Origin: Oscillospiraceae bacterium | GTDB lineage: Bacteria > Bacillota > Clostridia > Oscillospirales > Oscillospiraceae | DNA: 29,771 nt | Direction of reading: 5' to 3' | NCBI GenBank assembly: GCA_012513005.1 | Contig: JAAZCZ010000030.1 | Location: forward strand, 1-29,771 | Shown here: piece by piece, positions 23,281 to 29,771 of the stretch | How positions within the stretch are numbered: position 1 is the stretch's first letter | How the letters are laid out: the number at the start of each line of letters is the position of its first letter | Translations under genes and position numbers: made by a program | The notes under the pieces: generated by a model | The model's database searches: none | Seen by the model: only the letters and a program-made list of their open reading frames with translations | Told to the model about the DNA's origin: nothing

Positions 23281-23364
23281 TGTTATATATACAGCGTATT
23301 ACACGGCTTTGTTAGCCAAAACGAGTATTTAGACGAGGTTAAACGGTGGATTTGAACCGGGCAA

Positions 23365-23507
23365 CGACGGGCAGAGCAGAGCCCCGCCCCTACGGCTAAA
23401 CTACACAAAATGCTCACTATTTTACATCGTGCTAAACAGGGATTGGGCTGTAAAATAACGCAAAATCTCTGCTGGGGTACGTAGGGGCGACCTGTGGTCG
23501 CCTGCCC
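23365..23507 (+). mobile_element. Palindrome-flanked short element, copy 3 (forward orientation)
   Basis: The core 23409-23453 is 43/45 identical to 9213-9257 of copy 2, and a GCAAAATCTC follows it as in copy 1. The right end, from 23480 (CGTAGGGGCGACC, then GGTCGCC), matches the other copies. The left end differs: GACGGGC, then GAGCCCCGCCCC and TACGG, a different palindrome that ends in the same CCCCTACG. It sits between two convergent terminators (23245-23280 and 23531-23562) in the 370-bp rplA-permease gap. That gap holds nothing else that I can identify. Confidence 0.73.
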
Positions 23508-23530
23508 AAAACGGCAGCTAAATATGTAAA

Positions 23531-23562
23531 CACCGCCCTGACCAATTTAGGTCAGGGCGGTG
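23531..23562 (-). terminator. Terminator after the permease remnant
   Basis: Perfect 13-bp stem (23531-23543 with 23550-23562, 6-nt loop). The minus strand continues with TTTACAT; on the plus strand TTGTGCTT follows. Also carries CCGCCCTG. Probably works for the minus-strand gene that ends at 23590. Confidence 0.75.
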
Positions 23563-23589
23563 TTGTGCTTATTAGTTTACTAAATCCGC

Positions 23590-24193
23590 TTATTTAACCG
23601 CTAAGCCACCGGAGAGGTCTATTCTATTGTGCAAGAGGGCAGACACAAGAACCAGCACGGCTGAGGCGGCGGCGAGGAAGGTGCTCATGTGTGAGGGCAT
23701 AGCGCCAAGCCATCTGAAAAAGGAAATGAGATTTTTTGAGAGATACGAGCCGAAAAACATTCTGTCACAGATCGGCAGCAGAACGAACATGACAGCGCCG
23801 AACAAGAGACCGAATATGACCCTTGTGCCCTTTGGTAGCCGTGCGAAAATCAGATATGTGACAAAGCCGAGCAGAAAAGCAAAGGCAGACAGTAAGAACA
23901 CATAAAGCAGCATACCAAGTGTAGCGGTCAGCCCCGAAGCCTCCGGACCCAATAAGCGATATACCGAGAAAGAATGCACATAATCCGAAAAGAAGCTGAT
24001 TCTCAAAAACTCAAAGCCGACTATACAAATGCTGATAACAGCAGAGGCAATGGCAGCTGATAATAGCTGAGATATTAGTATGCTCCTTCTTGATAAGCCG
24101 TTTTGCATCAGAAACTTACCGGACTCATAGTAGCCGACTATACCTAAAATATATATGGCTGTCAATAGGTAAAATATATTTTTTTAAATTCAT
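23590..24193 (-). pseudogene. Multi-pass membrane protein (ABC-2 permease-like), frameshifted after the start codon
   Basis: The open part (23590-24165) encodes 191 residues with about five or six hydrophobic segments and the motif G-K-F-L-M-Q-N-G-L-S-R-R-S-I-L-I-S-Q, which resembles the cytoplasmic loop of ABC-2 type permeases. An ATG at 24193 has GAGG seven bases upstream but is one base out of frame with it: a run of seven A follows a few codons later. With six A the protein would start MNLKNIFYLLTAIYILG, a continuous first membrane helix, giving 200 residues. So it is either a pseudogene, a sequence error or a slippage-dependent gene. A small hairpin (24204-24211 with 24216-24223) overlaps the Shine-Dalgarno. 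No ATPase partner is adjacent. The function is unknown. Confidence 0.65.
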
Positions 24194-24298
24194 GTTTTTT
24201 CCTCGGGCTTTACTCAAAGCCCGCATAAGTATATAATTGAGCAAATAAACGGCAAAAATTATTAACAAAAGCTCTTATAATATAAGGAGGGCAAAGAA

Positions 24299-26821
24299 TT
24301 GTTAAAAAGAAGAAGATATGCAGCAATAATAGCCGCCATACTTTCTCTGCTGATATTATTATCCGCATGTGGGGTAAAAACCGGCGAGACTGCATTAACG
24401 AGCCCGGCAAGCGACACCGGCAGCCAAAAGCCGGGAGGCAAAGGAAACATAACGGCTGCGGGCGATATATTCTCAGACGGCAGCATTTATGCAGCTTCAT
24501 ACAGTGATTTAAAAATCGAAGGCGCCATGCAGCCAGCCCGCATAAAACAGCATTTCGGCATAATAAAAGACCGACTCTACTTTGTTGCAGTAGACAAAGT
24601 CGGAAATGAAGAGGTTATGATGCCCTCATTTGAAGAGGGCGAAGAGTCAGGGGAAATGAAGCCCACGCAGTTTCCTGTTTTTGAGGATATATTAGTTTCA
24701 ATAAATTCGGATGGAAGCGGCGGCACAAAGCTAAGCGATTATAAAAAGACAGATTACGGCGAGATGCCGGGCGGCACAAAGCAGGAAAACGAGGTTTTGG
24801 GTCTATCTACCGATGAAAACGGCTTTATTTATATAATCGAAAAGGTTTCGCTAAAGAATGTCGGCGAGGGTGAGGGCAGCTTAGCTGCGGGCGAAACTTA
24901 TGAAAAGTTATTTTTGCGCAAGCTGGCTGAGACAGGGGCAGAAATAAAGTCTGAGGAGCTTTCTATGCTAAAAGGCTCAGAAGGAGCCTTGGATGCCCGT
25001 ATGAAAACTGATGACAAGGGCAACACTGCCGTTCTTAATTGGGATATGGGCAAGGTTTTTGTGTTTGATTCCGAGCTTAAATTAAAGGGAGAAATAGAAT
25101 TTCCCAAGGATAAAAACTGGATAGACAGCTTAATAAAAACACGCGACGGCAAGATAAGCATATTTAACATCAAGGTAGAGAGCGGCGAGCGCGTGCTGAT
25201 TCCGCTTGACCTTGAAAATGCAAGCCGAAGCGACAAAGAAGAAACCGTGCCCAAACAGGCGACAGAAGTAAAAGACGGCGCCGGTGAGTATGATATTCTT
25301 TACACAACAGATAACGCAGTATACGGGTATAAGATAGGCGAAGACGGCGGCAAAAAGCTGCTTAGCTGGCTTAACAGCGATGTGCTTGTGTTTAGAGTAA
25401 GTCTCTTTGCAGCTTTCCCAAACGGCAAAATATTCTGCATAACAGATGAGCCGAATTGGGAAGGCGATTTAGATGAAGAGGCTGCTTTAAAATATAGCGC
25501 TGCGGTTCTCACAAAAAAAGACAAATCCGAACTGCCCGAAAAAAGCGAGCTGCTATTACTCAGCTGCGGCATGAGTAACGAGAAAAAATATGAAGTATTC
25601 AAATTTAACCGCGCAAACGAAAAATACAGAATATTTGTTAAGGATTACAGCGAATATAATACGCAGGAAGATTATTTAGCAGGCGCAAAAAAGCTGACGG
25701 AAGATTTGAAGGCGGGCAAAATACCGGATATTTTTGACACTGACTCAGTCTCACTGCCGCAGCTTATTAACGCGGGGCTACTTTCCGACCTCATGCCGTA
25801 TCTTGAAGCAGATGAGAAGCTGGGCGGCAAGGATGCAATATTGCCCTCCGTGCTGTCTAAAATGCAAAGCCCGAGCGGCAAGCTCTATTCCGTGTATTCG
25901 GGATTTATAATAAGCACGGCGATAGCAAAAAAAGACAACGAAGGCGATAATAGCGAAGTTAGTACAGATGTTGCACGCAGCTTTATAGAAAAGATGCCGG
26001 CAGACGGTCAGCTGTTCTGGCTGGGCATGACAAAGGAAGACGCAATAACTGCGATAATGAAGGCGTCAATAGACAGGCTCATAGACAGAGACACGGGAGA
26101 AGTTAATATAGACGTCACTGAATTTGCAGCAGCACTCTCATTTGCCGACCTGTTTCCTGAGAGCTTCGACTGGGAGCACTTTGACTTCGGAGCACACGAA
26201 ACAGATATAGAGCGAATTATCAAGGGGAAGCAGCTTATCATGCCGCTTTCGATTGTGGATGAAAACTTCTATGAATTTCGAAATGTATATAATATTCTAA
26301 AAGGAAATCTGGTCGTAACAGGAATACCGGGCGGCTTCGCAAACAGCGGGACAATTGAGTTTAATGGTGGCTTTGGTATGTCAAATGCCTGCCGAGACAA
26401 AGACGGCGCATGGCAGTTTTTGCGCAGTGTTTTAAGTGAAAAGTCGGATGAAACTATGACCGCCATCATTCCCGTTAATAAAGCGATGTTTGAGAGCAGA
26501 TTGACTGATGCAATGACCCCTAAGTACGCTGATGACCCCGATTCCCCCGACGGCAAAAAGGCAGTGCCGCATCTTTTCGGCAACTACGGACAGAGTGAGG
26601 GGCAGAGAATTGAAATTTACGAACTGACGGAGGCAGAGCGGGATATTATCTTAAAAACAATAGAAAACTCAGTCACCGTGTTTAACTACAACGAGGAAAT
26701 ATCAAAGATAATAGCGGAAGAGGCAAAGGAGTTTTTTGGCGGCACAGTAAGTCCCGAAGCGGTAGCTATGGCTGCGCAGCAAAAAGTTAGCGAATTTTTG
26801 CAAAGCATTAGCTACAAGTAA
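24299..26821 (+). CDS. Large lipoprotein: beta-rich N-terminal half plus extracellular solute-binding domain, paralogue A
   Basis: 840 residues; TTG start at 24299 with AAGGAGGG upstream. Lipoprotein signal with lipobox L-S-A-C, Cys at 24, then a Ser/Gly linker. Residues about 70-400 contain repeated strand-turn units of propeller type (for example T-D-E-N-G-F-I-Y-I-I-E, D-D-K-G-N-T-A-V-L-N-W, T-R-D-G-K-I-S-I-F), suggesting a beta-propeller. From about 417 the sequence resembles family 1 extracellular solute-binding proteins: F-N-R-A-N-E-K-Y-R-I, I-P-D-I-F-D, L-L-S-D-L-M-P-Y-L, and a late D-G-A-W-Q-F-L-R helix. Normal binding proteins are ~420-550 residues, so this is a fusion. No permease or ATPase gene is nearby. 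The substrate is unknown; the paralogue at 27022 is clearly homologous along its whole length. Confidence 0.88.
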   Translation: MLKRRRYAAIIAAILSLLILLSACGVKTGETALTSPASDTGSQKPGGKGNITAAGDIFSDGSIYAASYSDLKIEGAMQPARIKQHFGIIKDRLYFVAVDKVGNEEVMMPSFEEGEESGEMKPTQFPVFEDILVSINSDGSGGTKLSDYKKTDYGEMPGGTKQENEVLGLSTDENGFIYIIEKVSLKNVGEGEGSLAAGETYEKLFLRKLAETGAEIKSEELSMLKGSEGALDARMKTDDKGNTAVLNWDMGKVFVFDSELKLKGEIEFPKDKNWIDSLIKTRDGKISIFNIKVESGERVLIPLDLENASRSDKEETVPKQATEVKDGAGEYDILYTTDNAVYGYKIGEDGGKKLLSWLNSDVLVFRVSLFAAFPNGKIFCITDEPNWEGDLDEEAALKYSAAVLTKKDKSELPEKSELLLLSCGMSNEKKYEVFKFNRANEKYRIFVKDYSEYNTQEDYLAGAKKLTEDLKAGKIPDIFDTDSVSLPQLINAGLLSDLMPYLEADEKLGGKDAILPSVLSKMQSPSGKLYSVYSGFIISTAIAKKDNEGDNSEVSTDVARSFIEKMPADGQLFWLGMTKEDAITAIMKASIDRLIDRDTGEVNIDVTEFAAALSFADLFPESFDWEHFDFGAHETDIERIIKGKQLIMPLSIVDENFYEFRNVYNILKGNLVVTGIPGGFANSGTIEFNGGFGMSNACRDKDGAWQFLRSVLSEKSDETMTAIIPVNKAMFESRLTDAMTPKYADDPDSPDGKKAVPHLFGNYGQSEGQRIEIYELTEAERDIILKTIENSVTVFNYNEEISKIIAEEAKEFFGGTVSPEAVAMAAQQKVSEFLQSISYK

Positions 26822-26864
26822 GTCGGCAAGAAACAAGAAAAACATAACAGAACAGATAAGCAAA

Positions 26865-26896
26865 GCCGCCCGATTACACAAAAGTAGTCGGGCGGC
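26865..26896 (+). terminator. Hairpin after the first large lipoprotein gene
   Basis: 13-bp stem with one U-G pair (26865-26877 with 26884-26896, 6-nt loop). The following tract (ATATTAATATTATTTC) is AT-rich rather than a clean T run, so termination may be partial. Confidence 0.65.
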
Positions 26897-26943
26897 ATAT
26901 TAATATTATTTCAATTATTACTAAATTTGTAAGGCAAAAATTA

Positions 26944-26972
26944 TTGAAGTGTTCATAATTTTTGTGTATTCT
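26944..26972 (+). promoter_or_regulatory. Weak promoter candidate for the second large lipoprotein gene
   Basis: TTGAAG (26944-26949), a 17-bp spacer, then TATTCT (26967-26972). Each hexamer matches consensus at four of six positions. It lies 50 bp ahead of the ATG. Confidence 0.35.
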
Positions 26973-27021
26973 CTTTAAGTATGATATTGGGAAAAAATAT
27001 TATATTAATGGGAGTTTTATA

Positions 27022-29562
27022 ATGAAAAGAAAAAAAGGACCGGGCACAATAGCAATTTCTCTGCTTCTTGCAGTTTTGATTTTGTCGGGCTGCGGCACTG
27101 CGGGCAAAGACAAGGGCAGTAGCGGAGATAATAAAACAGATAGCGAATACACCTATATCGCAGAGTATATAAAAGTCGGCGGGGAAGCAGAGGGAATTAT
27201 AAAAAATATGAAATCCCTAACAGCTGCACACGACGGCAAGGTCTATCTCGTTGCCACAGAAATTACAGAGTTAGAGCAAAATGGCAATGCCGAGAAGGGC
27301 GAACAAAATAATCCGACAAGCAGCAACGAGGGCGGCGAAAAGCTAAATGCAGACACTCCCGCGTCAGATGAAGGACCCGGACCGGAAGGGGAAATGCCCG
27401 GGTATATGGGCTCTGCAGTAATGCATAATGACTACCTTATTTCAGTGAACGAAGACGGAACTAATGTTAAGAAGCTTCCGGAATATAAGGCACCGGAGTT
27501 TAAAGATGCGCCCGAGGGTGCCGTTATAGGCAACACAATTTTATCAATAAATACCGAAAAAGACGGCAATATCCTCATAGCCGAAAAGCTTGAAATCATG
27601 AACTCCTTTGAGCTTATTAGCGGCTCGGCGGAGGTTAAAGATCAAAACACAGAGCAGGTTTATCTGCGCAGGCTCTCTCCCGAGGGAAAAGAAATAAACA
27701 AAATTGGCTTAGAGACCATTGTCGGCGAAGGCAAGGGATATTATGACTTCAAAATAAAAATCGCGCCGACCGGCGAGCTTGTTATTTTAGCCGGTGAAAC
27801 CCAGATTTTTGTTTTGGCAGCCGATTTTAGCGTTAAGGGCAAAATGAGCCTGCCCGAGGAAAAGGGCTGGGTGCAGAACATAGTCAGCATGGCAGACGGC
27901 AGCATAGCTCTTGCATACACAGATTTTAAGCAAGGCGAGCGTGTATTAAAGCCGGTTGATGTGCAGAAGGGCGAACTCAAAGCCGATATCGCCCTGCCCA
28001 GAGAAGCCTTTGATGTGAGAGACGGAGCCATGGGCTATGATGTTTTAATCAGCGGGCAAAACACTGTCACAGGTTATAACACTAAGGAAGCTAAGAGCGA
28101 AGAGATAATAAACTGGGTAAGCGCCGATATCATGGGTGAAGATGTTGCATTTATGCATTTTAGAAGCGATGACAAAGTATTAATCGGTCTTTTCCCATCT
28201 GAGCAAAATGCTATGTCTCGAAGAGAGAGAACCGGCAATATAGAATTTGCCATATTAAACCGAGTCAAAAAAACAGAGCTTAGCGCCAAAACAGAGCTTA
28301 GCCTAGCTGCCATATACTTAGACAGTGCAGTCAGAGCCGAGGTTGTTAAATTCAATAAACAGAGTGATAAATACAGAATAGTAGTAAAAGACTACTCAGA
28401 GTACAACACAGATACCGACTATAATGCAGGTCAGCTTAAGCTAATCTCCGAGATTACGGCAGGCAATGTTCCCGATATTATTCAGCTTAACAACATGCCG
28501 ACAGAAAGCCTAGTTAAAAGCGGAGCACTAACAGACCTTATGCCCCTGCTCTCTGCCGACAAGGAGCTTGGCGGCACGGATGCGATTTTTAAACCTGTAT
28601 TTGACATATTAAAGAGCCGTGACGGAAGCCTCAGAACCATTGCATTCTCATTTAATGTTATGTCTGCCTTGGCGTTAAACAAGAGCTTAGACGGCAAAAC
28701 GAGCGTAAACATTGAGGAAGCAAAGGAGATGCTCAAAAAGCTGCCCGAAGGAGCTGAGCTTATGGGTCAGGGCTTCACTAAGGAAAACGCCCTCGGAATG
28801 CAGCTATACCTCGGAGCAAGCAAGCTAATAGACAGGGAAAAGGGCACATGCAACTTTAATTCACCTGATTTTATCGGCATGCTCGAGTTTGCAAATATGT
28901 TCCCCGAGACCTTTGACTGGAACAATGTGGACAATTCTGAATATGCCGCCCCCGAAGAAAAGCTAATGAGCGGAAAACAGCTGTTTATGGAGTTTTTCCT
29001 CGACGAAGCCAATTTTAACGCTTTCCGCAAAATATATGCAGTTTTAAACGGTGAAGTAACCGTGACAGGTTTCCCGGGTGGCACAGCATCGGGCGGAGCG
29101 TTAGGACTCTACGGCAACATGGCAATATCCGATTCCTGCCGTGATAAAGAGGGTGCATGGCAGTTTGTGCGCAGATTCTTAACACCCGAGTTCCAGAATA
29201 ATATGATGTTCGGGCTGCCTGTAAACAGCAAGGTCTTCGATGCAAAGGTAAAACAGGCAATGAGCCCCAAGTATGAGGATGACCCGGATTCTCCCGGCGG
29301 CAAAAAGGAAGTTCCGCATATGCTGGCATATGTGGGAGCAAAGCAGGATCAAGTTGTCAAAGTGTTCCAAATGTCCGAAAAGGAACTTGAGATGATTATG
29401 AATCTAATCAAAACAGCAGCGCCCATTGCCGCGTATGACCAGCAGCTTATGGAAATAGTAAAGGAAGAATCGGCAGCATTCTTCAGCGGTGATAAAACAG
29501 CCGCGCAGGTAGCCGAGACAATTCAAAACAGAGCAAGCACATACATAAGCGAAAAGGGATAA
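27022..29562 (+). CDS. Large lipoprotein: beta-rich N-terminal half plus extracellular solute-binding domain, paralogue B
   Basis: 846 residues from the ATG at 27022, with GGGAG upstream; the longer frame from 26962 overlaps the promoter candidate. Signal peptide with lipobox L-S-G-C, Cys at 24. Same plan as the protein at 24299: a linker, a propeller-like half, then a solute-binding half. Shared landmarks include K-D-Y-S-E-Y-N-T, P-E-[ST]-F-D-W, V-T-G-[IF]-P-G-G, G-A-W-Q-F and D-D-P-D-S-P-x-G-K-K. It has an extra Gly/Glu/Pro-rich insert at about residues 90-125 (N-P-T-S-S-N-E-G-G) not seen in paralogue A. Tandem orientation and full-length similarity indicate gene duplication followed by divergence; a hairpin and a promoter candidate lie between them, so they may be separately transcribed. 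Confidence 0.88.
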   Translation: MKRKKGPGTIAISLLLAVLILSGCGTAGKDKGSSGDNKTDSEYTYIAEYIKVGGEAEGIIKNMKSLTAAHDGKVYLVATEITELEQNGNAEKGEQNNPTSSNEGGEKLNADTPASDEGPGPEGEMPGYMGSAVMHNDYLISVNEDGTNVKKLPEYKAPEFKDAPEGAVIGNTILSINTEKDGNILIAEKLEIMNSFELISGSAEVKDQNTEQVYLRRLSPEGKEINKIGLETIVGEGKGYYDFKIKIAPTGELVILAGETQIFVLAADFSVKGKMSLPEEKGWVQNIVSMADGSIALAYTDFKQGERVLKPVDVQKGELKADIALPREAFDVRDGAMGYDVLISGQNTVTGYNTKEAKSEEIINWVSADIMGEDVAFMHFRSDDKVLIGLFPSEQNAMSRRERTGNIEFAILNRVKKTELSAKTELSLAAIYLDSAVRAEVVKFNKQSDKYRIVVKDYSEYNTDTDYNAGQLKLISEITAGNVPDIIQLNNMPTESLVKSGALTDLMPLLSADKELGGTDAIFKPVFDILKSRDGSLRTIAFSFNVMSALALNKSLDGKTSVNIEEAKEMLKKLPEGAELMGQGFTKENALGMQLYLGASKLIDREKGTCNFNSPDFIGMLEFANMFPETFDWNNVDNSEYAAPEEKLMSGKQLFMEFFLDEANFNAFRKIYAVLNGEVTVTGFPGGTASGGALGLYGNMAISDSCRDKEGAWQFVRRFLTPEFQNNMMFGLPVNSKVFDAKVKQAMSPKYEDDPDSPGGKKEVPHMLAYVGAKQDQVVKVFQMSEKELEMIMNLIKTAAPIAAYDQQLMEIVKEESAAFFSGDKTAAQVAETIQNRASTYISEKG

Positions 29563-29578
29563 TATTACTAATAACACT

Positions 29579-29611
29579 GTTGCGGAATGAAAATTCATTC
29601 CGCAACTTTTT
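29579..29611 (+). terminator. Terminator after the second large lipoprotein gene
   Basis: Perfect 12-bp stem (29579-29590 with 29595-29606, 4-nt loop) followed by five Ts. Confidence 0.92.
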
Positions 29612-29636
29612 GTGTGCAGTGGCATTTCTTAGCCTA

Positions 29637-29665
29637 TTGAATAAAAAACAAAACCTGTATATACT
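29637..29665 (+). promoter_or_regulatory. Promoter for a gene beyond the window
   Basis: TTGAAT (29637-29642), a 17-bp spacer, then TATACT (29660-29665). Good hexamers and ideal spacing. No gene starts before the window edge; the rest of the end (to 29771) shows no other feature I can support. Confidence 0.5.
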
Positions 29666-29771
29666 ATGTTAAAAATAAAACTAAAGAATAAAAGCGAAAA
29701 AGTCAAATGAAATCTATGTTTTTGCAGACTTATGCGAAACATTTGCGACAAATTTTCGTCTTAGAAAAGAG

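Noticed and set aside
24276..24281. TATAAT as the promoter of the first large lipoprotein
   Set aside because: Transcription would start inside the Shine-Dalgarno and no -35 is seen; the real promoter is probably further upstream.

Overview
The window reads as chromosome of an anaerobic, Clostridia-type Bacillota (Firmicutes), probably a gut or other anaerobic lineage. The evidence is consensus Gram-positive Shine-Dalgarno sites, frequent TTG/GTG starts, many lipoproteins with classical lipoboxes, a manganese riboswitch in front of a P-type ATPase, an mfd-foldase pair and an rpmG-secE-nusG-rplK-rplA cluster. I cannot name the species. There are no rRNA or tRNA genes, no transposase and no prophage.

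Layout. 1-457: 3' part of thiamine pyrophosphokinase (thiN). 459-3417: yybP-ykoY-type Mn riboswitch with a strong terminator, then a Ca2+/Mn2+ P-type ATPase. 3455-4677: an unrecognised lipoprotein with an internal duplication. 4788-7056 (minus): a possible four-gene operon of two small unknown proteins and two interlocked membrane proteins, one DUF5058-like. 7057-7540: non-coding, with a degenerate hairpin-repeat array and the first of three palindrome-flanked mobile-like elements. 7540-9017 (minus): a decayed phosphate-transport locus, an intact pstS and a broken pstC whose 3' end is cut by the element; a second copy lies on the other side of pstS. 9521-18296 (minus): prsA-like foldase, mfd, BMP-family nucleoside-binding lipoprotein, an unknown protein, ruvX and folC, mostly separated by good minus-strand terminators. 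18386-19081 (plus): aquaporin. 19172-20770: two phased direct-repeat arrays (4 x 23 bp and 4 x 33 bp) running into an AAA/DUF4143 ATPase. 20897-23280: a strong promoter and the rpmG-secE-nusG-rplK-rplA operon, which ends without rplJ-rplL. 23365-23507: third element copy. 23590-24193 (minus): a frameshifted membrane permease. 24299-29562: two large paralogous lipoproteins with a solute-binding C-terminal half.

The window combines housekeeping functions (translation, transcription-coupled repair, folate, protein export and folding) with a large extracytoplasmic lipoprotein set: the unknown lipoprotein, PstS, the foldase, BMP and two SBP-like paralogues. None of the binding proteins has an intact cognate ABC permease or ATPase next to it.

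Most worth a second look are: the palindrome-flanked element family that brackets the pst remnant; two membrane-protein genes each knocked out of frame by an A7 run just after the start codon; the two TTGAA-centred arrays upstream of the DUF4143 ATPase; the hairpin-repeat array at 7101-7327; and the tandem ~840-residue lipoproteins.
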